Assembly: GCA_944392945.1 (NCBI GenBank)
Contig: CALXYJ010000002.1
Span: 62,001 to 126,000 of the forward strand
Source: an uncultured Clostridia bacterium
Lineage (GTDB): Bacteria > Bacillota > Clostridia > TANB77 > CAG-508
Direction: 5' to 3'
DNA: 64,000 nucleotides
Shown here: in pieces, positions 1 through 8,632 of the stretch
How the letters are laid out: each line of letters begins with the position of its first letter
How positions within the stretch are numbered: the stretch's first letter is position 1
Notes under the pieces: generated by a model
What the model saw: the letters and a program-made list of their open reading frames with translations, nothing else
What the model was told of the DNA's origin: nothing
Databases searched by the model: none
Translations under genes and position numbers: made by a program

Positions 1-254
1 TGCACTGCATAATCTTCTTGTGCATATCTATATAGAGTTGGAATAACATCTGCTAATGTAACTATTCTTGATAACTCTCTAGTTTCATCTGCTGAAAGTT
101 CTATATATTCATATGAATTCTGTCTATCTGCACTTTTTACTATTGCATCTGCTGTAGTTTTAGCTTGTGTAAGAGTAACCATGGTTATTGACAGTGCCAT
201 TATAAACAATAGCATAAAACCTGCCATTTTTAAAGCTTCAACTGCGTTTTCCAT
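1..254 (-). CDS. Pilin-like protein, partial (window edge)
   Basis: First 84 codons of a gene that runs off the left edge. The start is fixed by a strong GGAGGAGAG ribosome site just upstream of ATG at 254. The protein opens MENAVEALKMAG and then has a hydrophobic segment to about residue 28, like the other pilin-like proteins in this operon, followed by a polar region. It lacks the NN..F..Y..G signature seen in its neighbours, so it may have a different role such as a minor subunit. It is the last readable gene of the operon that starts near 9649. No prepilin-peptidase leader is visible before the hydrophobic helix. Pilin function is inferred from context and N-terminal similarity. Confidence 0.75.
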   Translation of the reverse strand, partial: MENAVEALKMAGFMLLFIMALSITMVTLTQAKTTADAIVKSADRQNSYEYIELSADETRELSRIVTLADVIPTLYRYAQEDYAV

Positions 255-280
255 GATTACTCTCCTCCTTTGTTATCATT

Positions 281-709
281 TTATCCTTCTATCTTTATTG
301 CTGTTACATATCCTTTATATTGTCCCTCTGCTGTTTGATAATTTGTAATTGATACTGTATATCTCTTTGTAGGATCAAATGCACTTTTTACTTGTGATAA
401 TAATGTATTATCTTTACTACCAGAAGCATTTGTTGATAAACCTGTTGTTGTTACCAATATGTCTCCTAAATCTGGCATTGTTTGATTATTATTTCTTATT
501 GCATCTATTAATGCTTTTGCTTGTGTTCCATTTATTTTTCCTTCATAATTCTCGAATGTATTATTATGTGCTTGTACTTGTTGATTTGATAATTCATCCA
601 TATTTGTTGTACTTTTTGCCTGATTAAAAATGTAAACTCCTAATGCTATAATTAAAATTGCAAGTAATATTGCACCTGCTATGATTAATGCTTTTGATGC
701 ATTCTCCAT
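281..709 (-). CDS. Pilin-like protein, tandem paralogue A
   Basis: A 142-residue protein with an N-terminal hydrophobic helix beginning almost at the first residue (MENASKALIIAGAILL), then a polar domain with the family signature NN..F.NYEG and a NNNQ stretch. It is nearly identical to the next gene upstream over residues 1-84 and again near the C-terminus around YQTAEGQYKGYVT, but differs between residues about 85 and 120. The ribosome-site flank also matches that of the 1-254 gene, so the duplicated unit includes the translation signal. It is probably a structural subunit of the Tad-like apparatus encoded upstream. No leader peptide or G/xxxxEY cleavage motif of normal Flp pilins is seen, so processing is uncertain. 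Confidence 0.8.
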   Translation of the reverse strand: MENASKALIIAGAILLAILIIALGVYIFNQAKSTTNMDELSNQQVQAHNNTFENYEGKINGTQAKALIDAIRNNNQTMPDLGDILVTTTGLSTNASGSKDNTLLSQVKSAFDPTKRYTVSITNYQTAEGQYKGYVTAIKIEG

Positions 710-768
710 AATTACTCTCCTCCTTTGTTATTAATTTAAAACTTCTGTAATAATTCTTACACTCATTA

Positions 769-1206
769 TTATGGGTTACTTACCTTTATTTTTGTAACAT
801 AACCTTTATATTGTCCCTCTGCTGTTTGATATTCTGTAATTGTTACTGTGTATTGTGATGTTGTTGCAAATGCATTTTTTATAGATGATAATTGTGAATT
901 ATCTTTAGTAGCTCCGCTAACACCTGTAACAGTAATACCTGAAATTTCTACATAAATATCTCCTAAATCTGGCATTGTTTGGTTGTTATTTCTTACTGCA
1001 TCTATTAATGCCTTTGCTTGTGTTCCGTTTATTTTTCCTTCATAATTCTCGAATGTGTTATTATGTGCTTGTACCTGTTGATTTGATAATTCATCCATAT
1101 TTGTTGTACTTTTTGCCTGATTAAAAATGTAAACTCCTAATGCTATAATTAAAATTGCAAGTAATATTGCACCTGCTATGATTAATGCTTTTGATGCATT
1201 CTCCAT
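769..1206 (-). CDS. Pilin-like protein, tandem paralogue B
   Basis: A 145-residue paralogue of the gene at 281-709. Residues 1-84 differ at a single position (V for I in DAVRNNN), the next 35 or so are divergent, and the C-terminal YQTAEGQYKGYVT block is shared again. The hydrophobic segment spans about residues 8-30. The ATG at 1206 follows an AAAGGAGG site. The mosaic of constant and variable blocks suggests recent duplication with later diversification or recombination of the exposed region. It is probably a structural subunit of the same apparatus. The function is inferred. Confidence 0.8.
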   Translation of the reverse strand: MENASKALIIAGAILLAILIIALGVYIFNQAKSTTNMDELSNQQVQAHNNTFENYEGKINGTQAKALIDAVRNNNQTMPDLGDIYVEISGITVTGVSGATKDNSQLSSIKNAFATTSQYTVTITEYQTAEGQYKGYVTKIKVSNP

Positions 1207-1266
1207 AATAAATTCCTCCTTTGTTTTTTTATAAATATATATTTTAAAAAACCTTATTAACTAAAT

Positions 1267-1698
1267 TTAAGATATTTGTTCAATATATAAATAGCTTAAT
1301 CTTTTTGTTTTTTTATGATATTCTACTTTAGTACATTTAAATTTTACATTACTGTAATTATTAACAAAATTAGATATTTCACCTAAATTTAATAATTCCA
1401 TACTATATACTTTTTCTGAATCTGTAATATATATATCTGATCTTACAGAATATGAATCATCTTCTATATATTTACCAGTTGAATCTTTAGGTATCTTATA
1501 CCTTTCATTATTATCTATTGCTAAATTAACAATTGTTGCAACTTCATTTCCATAAAATTCTTGATCTATATATTTAGAAAATTCATTATTAAATTTTTGT
1601 ACCTGATTTAGGTCACTTTTATACATTGAATATGCATATGTGATTGATATAACTATACATATTACTATTACGCTAATTATTATAATTATCTTTTTCAT
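1267..1698 (-). CDS. Divergent pilin-like protein with charged N-terminus
   Basis: A 143-residue protein from ATG 1698, chosen because an AAAGGG site sits 5 bases upstream; a longer GTG reading starts inside that site. Unlike its neighbours it opens with MKK and a long Ile/Val-rich membrane segment (about 4-26). Its following domain FNNEFSKYIDQEFYG...DNNERY aligns with the NN.(F/Y)..Y....G....NN pattern of the MENASKAL proteins. It is therefore a family member with a replaced N-terminus, or a minor pilin. Short gaps place it inside the pilin gene cluster. Confidence 0.7.
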   Translation of the reverse strand: MKKIIIIISVIVICIVISITYAYSMYKSDLNQVQKFNNEFSKYIDQEFYGNEVATIVNLAIDNNERYKIPKDSTGKYIEDDSYSVRSDIYITDSEKVYSMELLNLGEISNFVNNYSNVKFKCTKVEYHKKTKRLSYLYIEQIS

Positions 1699-1767
1699 AT
1701 GCACCCTTTCTATTATTATATCATTTTTCTACAATATTTGTAAATATTTTTATAATATTTGTAATTG

Positions 1768-2217
1768 TTAAATCTTGTTAAAGATTACTTCACTAATTAC
1801 TCCATCATTTTCATTTACCCTGCATCCAAATAAAGCTCCTGCATCTGCATATACTTGTAATAGATTTACCATTTGAGAATTATCCAAATTTTCTAGTCTT
1901 GTGTTAGATACTCCTGAAAGACCATTGGTAATTCTAACTGTTATATAACCTCTTTCACCATAATTAAGATTTAAAGAAGTATTATTATCTTTGGCTTTAT
2001 TTATTACAGTAACTACATCATAAATATTATTTTCTTCTGAACCTTCATATCTTGTATATTCATTATTTGCTTCTGTCTGTTGTCTTTGATTAATTCTATC
2101 ATATATATTTTTAGAATAATTTCCATATGAAGTAAATAAATATACAAATAGTGAGGCAACCATAAGAGCTATTAATACTCCTCCTGCTATTATAAGTGCT
2201 TTTGATGCATTTTCCAT
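1768..2217 (-). CDS. Pilin-like protein, MENASKAL family
   Basis: A 149-residue protein starting MENASKALIIAGGVLIALMV, with one hydrophobic helix to about residue 30. It then has NNEYTRYEG and KDNN motifs that match the common domain of this cluster. The C-terminal half carries YGERGYITVRI, comparable in position to the variable part of the tandem paralogues. An AAGGAGGGG ribosome site precedes ATG 2217. It lies 21 bases downstream of the next pilin-like gene in the operon. It is probably a pilin or pseudopilin of the Tad-like system, with no visible leader peptide. Confidence 0.75.
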   Translation of the reverse strand: MENASKALIIAGGVLIALMVASLFVYLFTSYGNYSKNIYDRINQRQQTEANNEYTRYEGSEENNIYDVVTVINKAKDNNTSLNLNYGERGYITVRITNGLSGVSNTRLENLDNSQMVNLLQVYADAGALFGCRVNENDGVISEVIFNKI

Positions 2218-2238
2218 AATTAGTTGCCCCTCCTTTTT

Positions 2239-2895
2239 TTATCTTGTTTCTACAAAATGCATAGATTCTACTCTACCATTATTAAAAAATGTAGTCGGAT
2301 TGTTATCATCAATATCAAATTTCATTCTTTTAAATTGAATATATTCATAATACTTAGCTGCAGCCTGCTTTAATGCACTTCTATCAATAGTTGCATTAAC
2401 ATTTAACTGAGTACATAATTCCTGAAATCTGGAATCAGTACTACTACTTGACTTTGCTAAATATTCCCACTGACTATCAGAAACTTTTCCAGCAAACCTA
2501 GAATCGTAAACTGTTTCATTCATAACATTTTCAATCTTTTCATTTATATCATCTAAATCATATGTACCAGCTGAAAATAGATTGCCTGTTGAACCAGAAA
2601 GTTCTTTAATCTGCATTGTAAGTGACATTTCATCATAACTTCCATACTTTACATCAGAACTTTTATTATAGTCATTCATTTTATTAACAAGACCTAATAA
2701 TTCACTTCCATATAATACTTTTTCATATGATAAATAACTTTTATTAAAGTCTGATGCTCTTTGTGCCTCTATGCCTTCTTGTTCTAGTCGTTGGCTATCA
2801 CCCCAATATGTAAAAACATAATATACTAATATTGCAAGCATAACCGCAATTAAAACTCCTCCGGCAATAACCAATGCTTTTGATGCATTTTCCAT
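2239..2895 (-). CDS. Large pilin-like protein, MENASKAL family
   Basis: At 218 residues this is the largest of the small-subunit genes. It opens MENASKALVIAGGVLIAVML, has one hydrophobic helix to about residue 30, and carries SYLSYEKVLYGSELLG, which matches the NN..Y.....G pattern of the family. The long C-terminal region contains a serine-rich stretch and no motif I recognise. It is first in the pilin series after the TadB-TadC-like gene (22-base gap), a position that would suit a major or initiating subunit. That role is inference. Confidence 0.75.
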   Translation of the reverse strand: MENASKALVIAGGVLIAVMLAILVYYVFTYWGDSQRLEQEGIEAQRASDFNKSYLSYEKVLYGSELLGLVNKMNDYNKSSDVKYGSYDEMSLTMQIKELSGSTGNLFSAGTYDLDDINEKIENVMNETVYDSRFAGKVSDSQWEYLAKSSSSTDSRFQELCTQLNVNATIDRSALKQAAAKYYEYIQFKRMKFDIDDNNPTTFFNNGRVESMHFVETR

Positions 2896-2917
2896 ATTAT
2901 TTCTCCTTTACATCTAT

Positions 2918-4990
2918 TTACATTGCTGACATTGTAGAGAATGAACTTGACATACTTGTTAAACCTATCAATACTAATGGAGCTATTAAATATCCAACAA
3001 ACATACATACCATAGGAGCAAAACCTATACCTTTTCCAATTAAACCTTTACTAGCAATTAATCTATCATTAGATTCTTTTCTCTTTGCTTGGTAATAATC
3101 TCTTTCTGTATCAAGTTCATCAAATGCTTCTACAATAGGTATTTTTTCTACAGCTGCTTGAAGACTTTCTACTATTCTAATCATATCTTGATATGATATA
3201 TCTTCTTTTAATTGTTCTAGAGCTTCCCACGCTCCAGCTTCATAGTTATTAACACATTTACTAATTGGCTCTTTAAATATATTAGCATATCTTTCAAGCC
3301 ATTCTAGTATCATCTCAACATTTACTCTCTCTATTCTCATAAGCATTAATATAATAGTTTGGAATTGCATTACTTCGTTTTCCATTTCCATTTGTCTCAT
3401 CTTCTTTTGGAAGATTAATAATAAGATTGGGAATCCATATCCCATTAGCGCAAATGCTAAGCTTATTAAAATTTCAAACCATTGTAAATATTCTCCATTA
3501 ATAGTTTGTAGTTTTTCGTAAATTCTCTCAGAATCAGTAGTTAAAGTATCATCTGTAGCCCCCTCATAATATTCTGACCTTTTCATTGCATTTAAGATAT
3601 CATCTTGAGTTGCTTTTAAATTTCCTCTAAACATATCTAGGAAAACATTATCTATTTCAGTCTTTCGCATTGCCTCTTGTTCATCTGTCTCATTCATCTC
3701 ACCCATTAAATCATAATCGGTTGTCGGTTCTGTATAAATATAATTAACTTGCAGATTATGCAAAGCAATCATTATTATAATAGAAGCTATAAATACTACT
3801 ATAAATAAACATATTCTATTTACATATAACCACGATAGTTTTAAAGGTGATGCTGCATCTTTTAATAACTGAGTTTGTTTTCTATAATCTCTTGTTCCTT
3901 CCTTTGGAATGAACATATCCACAAACTTCTTGATTGGTGGTTTTCTATATAATTTTTCTTGCCATGGATTTTCTGTGTTCTGAGTCTTAGTATTTACTGA
4001 TCCATTATCTTTCAATTTTCTAGTTAAAGTATAACAAATAAATGTTATTACAATTACTAAAATTTGTACAATCATTCCTTGTTTTCCCATATAAAAGCTT
4101 TTGGTAAAAGCGAATTGGCTAACAGACCAATTTTTAATCATCTCTAAGAATAACATAGGCACAATAGAAATTACAGATAAACTTTGGAAAACATAATCTA
4201 ATTTATCTCTTTTTAATATTTCTAGTTGCATTTCTTGTGTAATATTATTTAAATTCTTTAAGTATAATGATGCTCCATCTTTCTTTCTATCTCCATACTC
4301 TTTTGTTAAATATGAGATTCCAGCAAACTCTTTTAAATAACTGTTTGGAGCTATATCATAATATTTTTCTAGTTCCATTTCTGGGTCATCAGAAATTAAT
4401 ATTTCATAAATTTTCTCTGCTTGTCTTGAAATTTCTAATTCGTTGTCTTGTGCTGTCTGATATATTGCCTCTTCAACCATATTAAATTCATGATAAGCAT
4501 GTCTTATTTCTCCAAAGAAATCTATTTGTTGCTTCAATAGATTATTATCAATTTTATCAACCATTCCATCTATCATACTATCCATAATAAAGATCTCAAA
4601 AATTAATAAAATTCCTAGCAATAATACATTACTATATGTAAGCCAAATAATGACAATAGTAAGAGGTATGACTATTATTAAACCTTTTGTTAATATTTGT
4701 GAAGCTTGTTTTCTTGTTAAATATTCGTCATCAATATTTAATATTTCTAATCTTCTACGTAATTTTAACAAATAACGTTTTACAAGTGGTATTTTTCTAT
4801 ATTGTAGGTATAGTCTCTGGAATAAGATATCTGCTGAAAAAGCGGTATTCTGTGTTCCCCTTTTTAATTGTTGTAATTGCTTATATTGAGAACTTTGCAT
4901 CTTTTTTCTCAATCTTAAGTAAACAATTACTATTACTAAGAAAATAACACCTATTGCAATTGCAAGATACAAAAATCCTTGATTTGACAT
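2918..4990 (-). CDS. Fused TadB-TadC-like inner-membrane platform protein
   Basis: A 690-residue protein with an N-terminal membrane helix (about 5-25) and two successive type II/Tad F-like modules. The first has paired helices near residues 105-140 and 265-320. The second has a helix near 390-415, helices near 510-530, and a C-terminal pair at 655-690 after a long helical cytoplasmic region. In known Tad systems TadB and TadC are separate proteins of about 300 residues that form the platform on which the ATPase acts. Here they appear joined with an extra polar insert (about 425-500, acidic, between helices). The gene lies 21 bases downstream of the ATPase gene. The assignment rests on topology and context; sequence similarity to TadB/C should be tested by profile search. 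Confidence 0.7.
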   Translation of the reverse strand: MSNQGFLYLAIAIGVIFLVIVIVYLRLRKKMQSSQYKQLQQLKRGTQNTAFSADILFQRLYLQYRKIPLVKRYLLKLRRRLEILNIDDEYLTRKQASQILTKGLIIVIPLTIVIIWLTYSNVLLLGILLIFEIFIMDSMIDGMVDKIDNNLLKQQIDFFGEIRHAYHEFNMVEEAIYQTAQDNELEISRQAEKIYEILISDDPEMELEKYYDIAPNSYLKEFAGISYLTKEYGDRKKDGASLYLKNLNNITQEMQLEILKRDKLDYVFQSLSVISIVPMLFLEMIKNWSVSQFAFTKSFYMGKQGMIVQILVIVITFICYTLTRKLKDNGSVNTKTQNTENPWQEKLYRKPPIKKFVDMFIPKEGTRDYRKQTQLLKDAASPLKLSWLYVNRICLFIVVFIASIIIMIALHNLQVNYIYTEPTTDYDLMGEMNETDEQEAMRKTEIDNVFLDMFRGNLKATQDDILNAMKRSEYYEGATDDTLTTDSERIYEKLQTINGEYLQWFEILISLAFALMGYGFPILLLIFQKKMRQMEMENEVMQFQTIILMLMRIERVNVEMILEWLERYANIFKEPISKCVNNYEAGAWEALEQLKEDISYQDMIRIVESLQAAVEKIPIVEAFDELDTERDYYQAKRKESNDRLIASKGLIGKGIGFAPMVCMFVGYLIAPLVLIGLTSMSSSFSTMSAM

Positions 4991-5011
4991 TTAAGGTTTT
5001 CACACCCCTTT

Positions 5012-6964
5012 CTATTCTTCTTTTGCTTTTCTTTGTCTAGCTGTTTTTTTACCAACTTTTTCTTCTACTTCTGCAGTACTATTTTTTGAACTTCCCCAAT
5101 GATCTTCTATAAATTTATCAAATTCTGCTAAATCTTTATCATCCATATTCAATCTCATTTCTTGAATATTATGATCTGTAATTTTATTTGTAAGTACATA
5201 TATACCATCATGATATTCCATAATGTTTCTATATGTATATAATTCCTTGTTTGTTACTTTTGTAAAATAATGTGTAGCATTATCAAAGAATTTTTCCATT
5301 TTTCCTTCTAATGTTTTTTCATTTCTAAAATCAAATGTATATTCATTCTTTTCCTCTACAGGTATACATTCTGTTACTCTTTCTATATATCTTCTACCTC
5401 TAAAGTCTTTTACCAAGTGAATATCAAAATTTAATACTTGTACAACTTGCTCTTCTGCAGTCTTTTCATTTGTGAACACACCTGTTCTTAACATTGAGTT
5501 TCTTAAAGCTGTAACTAAATCTGGGAATGTTTTAGCATGGTGTGTAAATAATGTGAATTTAGAAGCAACTTGGGCAGCTTGAATCATCCAAGATGCAACC
5601 GGGTCTGTTGCAACCTCACCTATAATGTTAACAGAACCATCAGTCTTCTTTTGAACGTCCAAACCTTCCTGTCCAGAAATTGTTTCTGTTTCTCTAAATG
5701 TCAAAATATTTCTTGTTGGATAAATTTTTCTTAAATGAAGCTCGAAAGCTGTTTCCTGAACCCTTATGTTCATTGTTTCATATATGTTTTCTATCATACC
5801 CATAAGCATGGTTGTTTTACCACAACCTTGCTCACCTGTAAGTGAAATAATACGAGCTCCTTTTACTAAATATTTTAATAAAGCTATTGCATCTTCTTTT
5901 CCTGGTTGTGTAATTAATTGTTCCAATGTTGCACGCTTTACGTCGAATTTTCTTACGAAGAATGCCCATGTTTCTGAGAAACTTGGTCTAACAACAACAA
6001 CACGAGAACCATCTTTCATTTCATTTATCTTATAACCATTAGTATCTGATAATTGACCTGGGTTATTATATTTATAAATATTTTGACAAACTCTTTTTAA
6101 TTCTGCTTCTGAACCAAAAGATAAGAATGCTAAACGTATAGATTTACCTTGGAAGAATATCCAAATACTATCACAAGCACGTGGTACCTTATGTTCCATA
6201 ACCTCATTTAAATAATCTCCATCAGTTTGTGCAACTTGGCTTAAGAAACTTTCTGGAAGTCCAGATACTCCACCTGATACACCATCTATGTTCATATCTC
6301 TTACTTCATCAATAGCACTATAACCTTTATAATGTTGATATATTCTTTGTACAACAACATTTAATTTATCAGAAAATGTAAGTACTAAACCTTCTTTTTC
6401 ATAGATATCATTAATTTCATCTTCTGTTATTACATAACAAGGTTTTGCATCTCCTGCTACATATTTTAATGTTGCCAAATCATATTTCTTTATTAATTCT
6501 GTTAATGCTTCATATCCAAATTCTTTTTTATACATGTAAATTATAATATCAAATTTATCTTGTGGTGTAAGTAATGAAGGAACATCAAAAGGAATTGATT
6601 TAGATATATTTGTTTCATCTACTCCATATTCTTTAGAAAGTATGTCATAGATTAATTCTTTTACATATTTCTTATCATTAACATCTCCATATGTGCAGCC
6701 TTTTAAAGCCTTTTTCAATTCATATTTCTTATTTTTTCTTCTTTTTAACTCTTCTTCTGTTAGTCCTAAGTCATATAAGTTTATCTTTGTAATTTCATCA
6801 AGTCTTTTCTTAATGTATTCAGTCATTTTTTGCAAAGTATATGTTTGATCATCGACGTCAATTGCTTTTTCTACCTCTGCATTTTTCTTTTTTAGAATAC
6901 TTCTATATACTATATATACAAAGAGTATGACTATAACTAGTATCCCTACAATATTAAGAATCAT
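5012..6964 (-). CDS. CpaF/TadA-like secretion ATPase with N-terminal membrane anchor
   Basis: A 650-residue GspE/CpaF-type ATPase that would power pilus assembly or secretion. The Walker A motif GEQGCGKTT is at about 377-385, the Walker B-like NIIGE at 446-450, and a histidine box FTHHAKT at 473-479. These match the CpaF order. Two features are unusual. The first 24 residues form a clear hydrophobic helix (MILNIVGILVIVILFVYIVY), whereas CpaF enzymes are normally soluble. There is also a Gly-rich patch (GVSGGVSG) near 228-235. It lies between the TadZ-like and platform genes. ATPase identity is secure by motifs; the anchor is read directly from sequence. Confidence 0.85.
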   Translation of the reverse strand: MILNIVGILVIVILFVYIVYRSILKKKNAEVEKAIDVDDQTYTLQKMTEYIKKRLDEITKINLYDLGLTEEELKRRKNKKYELKKALKGCTYGDVNDKKYVKELIYDILSKEYGVDETNISKSIPFDVPSLLTPQDKFDIIIYMYKKEFGYEALTELIKKYDLATLKYVAGDAKPCYVITEDEINDIYEKEGLVLTFSDKLNVVVQRIYQHYKGYSAIDEVRDMNIDGVSGGVSGLPESFLSQVAQTDGDYLNEVMEHKVPRACDSIWIFFQGKSIRLAFLSFGSEAELKRVCQNIYKYNNPGQLSDTNGYKINEMKDGSRVVVVRPSFSETWAFFVRKFDVKRATLEQLITQPGKEDAIALLKYLVKGARIISLTGEQGCGKTTMLMGMIENIYETMNIRVQETAFELHLRKIYPTRNILTFRETETISGQEGLDVQKKTDGSVNIIGEVATDPVASWMIQAAQVASKFTLFTHHAKTFPDLVTALRNSMLRTGVFTNEKTAEEQVVQVLNFDIHLVKDFRGRRYIERVTECIPVEEKNEYTFDFRNEKTLEGKMEKFFDNATHYFTKVTNKELYTYRNIMEYHDGIYVLTNKITDHNIQEMRLNMDDKDLAEFDKFIEDHWGSSKNSTAEVEEKVGKKTARQRKAKEE

Positions 6965-6986
6965 TTTTGAAACTCCTTCCTTAACT

Positions 6987-7820
6987 TTATTTCATCATTT
7001 GCACTTCATCTATTTTAAGTAAAATACCTTGAATTAATTCTTTCACATTATTTAAGAAGCTTACATTTCTATCTTTTTCTGATACAGTTTGCATTCTTAA
7101 GAAATAATCAACAACTACTCCTTCATCACATGCATCAGAAAATAATGTATTATACACTATAGGATATAAAGGATCTTTTGTTCTTATTGTTCTTAATATG
7201 TTTTTCTGTGTATATTTAGAAAACTTATCATATCTTCCAATATATCCTACTATATTAGACATTTTAGAAGTGTATCCTTTATTTCTAGATTCCATATATT
7301 CTTCAACAGAATGGCGTTTTTGAGTCATTCCATAAACAATTACATCAGAAATAGTTAAAACATCTTGTGCTAATTTATTTATTCCTTTTTTTAGGTCAAC
7401 AATAACTATATCATATGCCATGTTTGCTTTTTTAATTAGTGAAACATAAAATTCGTCAATTGCAGTAGTTTCAACTCCATCATATCCTGATAGCACTTCT
7501 AATCTTTCTCTAAAAATTATCCCTGTGTAATCTTTAATTAATTCTGGAGACAATTTATTACTACCTTCTATTTTCATTAAACCAGCTACTCCTGATTCTA
7601 TTCCAACAACCTTTTTAGTTAAATTTAGCTTTGCCAATATATTAGTTTTTTGAGTTTGTGGTTTTATATATGCAGCTTCTATTTCTTTATTATTTGCATA
7701 TGTTGAAATTAGTAATACCTTTTTATTATGCTGTATTGCCATTTGAGTTGCTACAGCAATTGCGGTAGATGTTTGTCCGGTTTCTTTATTATCTTCTGTC
7801 CAAAATGATATTATTGACAT
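6987..7820 (-). CDS. MinD/TadZ-like protein with degenerate Walker A
   Basis: A 277-residue protein with the fold signature of SIMIBI/ParA proteins: an N-terminal beta strand, a modified P-loop NKETGQTSTAIAVAT (residues 11-25), KKVLLIST and AYDIVIVDLKKG (Walker B-like). The usual GKT lysine is replaced by Gln16 in GQTS; Lys12 may be the signature lysine. TadZ/CpaE proteins direct pilus machinery to its site in the cell and often have atypical P-loops. The gene is 22 bases upstream of the ATPase gene and downstream of a second MinD-like gene, suggesting the two form a pair. ATP hydrolysis is uncertain. Confidence 0.75.
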   Translation of the reverse strand: MSIISFWTEDNKETGQTSTAIAVATQMAIQHNKKVLLISTYANNKEIEAAYIKPQTQKTNILAKLNLTKKVVGIESGVAGLMKIEGSNKLSPELIKDYTGIIFRERLEVLSGYDGVETTAIDEFYVSLIKKANMAYDIVIVDLKKGINKLAQDVLTISDVIVYGMTQKRHSVEEYMESRNKGYTSKMSNIVGYIGRYDKFSKYTQKNILRTIRTKDPLYPIVYNTLFSDACDEGVVVDYFLRMQTVSEKDRNVSFLNNVKELIQGILLKIDEVQMMK

Positions 7821-7842
7821 TTTTCTCTCCTTTTCTAAGACA

Positions 7843-8526
7843 CTAAATTTCTTTTATTATCTTTCTTATTTGAGGTCCTTGTAATTCTGGATCAATTTTT
7901 GCAATTATATATTCTAATCCATCTTTATACATTTGTGTTAAATTTTCAAACCTAACTTTTGAAACTTTTTGGTTTGTTATAATTGCAGTTTTATCCCCCA
8001 TCTCTAATGGAAAATATATTCTTTCATCTTCCCACATAACCTTAGAACCTAATGACAAATAATTTAAATAATCATCATCTTCTTTTGTAACTTCCTTAGA
8101 AAATAAAACTTTTGTCATTTTTATTGGTGTTGGAAATTCACTAAGTATTTCTAATCCCCTTCTTATTTCATACATATCAAAGGACGTAACGAAAAAATTT
8201 TGTATTGCAGTATCTATTCCAAAACTTACTGCTGCCCTTGAACTATCTATATCCATTAATACATAATCATATTCTAATTGATCGACTGTTCTATTTGTAT
8301 ATTCAGCTACATTTTCCAATTTATTAAAACCAACTGCTATATCTATCTCTTCAAATTCTGTTATATAAGACATAGTAGGATTTAACGCTGGTACAATATA
8401 TTTAGCTTTTTGCGTAAGTGTCGTATCTACTATTAATACTTTCTTCTTAAGTACTGCTAAGATCTTAGCAATGTATATTATTAAATCTGTTTTATCAAAA
8501 GCCCCTACAAACCCTACTTTTTTCAT
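7843..8526 (-). CDS. Second MinD/TadZ-like localisation protein
   Basis: A SIMIBI-type protein of 227 residues from ATG 8526, chosen because AGGAGG lies four bases upstream. The same frame stays open to a GTG at 8598 with no ribosome site, so a 24-residue longer form is possible. The P-loop is GFVGAFDKTDLIIYIA (residues 5-20) with Lys12 but few glycines. KKVLIVDTT and DYVLMDIDSS follow as Walker A'-like and B-like strands. It is paired with the 6987-7820 gene, from which it diverges strongly. It likely anchors or positions the Tad-like machine. Function is inferred. Confidence 0.7.
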   Translation of the reverse strand: MKKVGFVGAFDKTDLIIYIAKILAVLKKKVLIVDTTLTQKAKYIVPALNPTMSYITEFEEIDIAVGFNKLENVAEYTNRTVDQLEYDYVLMDIDSSRAAVSFGIDTAIQNFFVTSFDMYEIRRGLEILSEFPTPIKMTKVLFSKEVTKEDDDYLNYLSLGSKVMWEDERIYFPLEMGDKTAIITNQKVSKVRFENLTQMYKDGLEYIIAKIDPELQGPQIRKIIKEI

Positions 8527-8576
8527 ACTTCCTCCTAGTTTTAATTTATCAGTTTCACCTAATTTTAAATTGGGAT

Positions 8577-8593
8577 CGAAATCTAAGATTTCG
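8577..8593. other. Perfect 8+1+8 inverted repeat in operon leader of tadZ-like gene
   Basis: CGAAATCT-A-AGATTTCG lies between the CpaB-like gene and the ribosome site of the second TadZ-like gene, or inside its N-terminus if the GTG start is used. There is no U-tract, so it is not a typical terminator. It could be an mRNA stability or processing element. Confidence 0.4.
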
Positions 8594-8632
8594 ACCACAA
8601 TTTAATTCATTATTTAAATTTAAAAGCAATTA

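Noticed and set aside
379-627. Plus-strand open frame of 82 codons
   Set aside because: Antisense shadow of the pilin-like gene; Leu/Phe-rich product and no ribosome site.
8527-8598. N-terminal extension of the second TadZ-like protein from GTG 8598
   Set aside because: No ribosome site precedes GTG, whereas AGGAGG precedes ATG 8526. It is kept as a possible alternative only.
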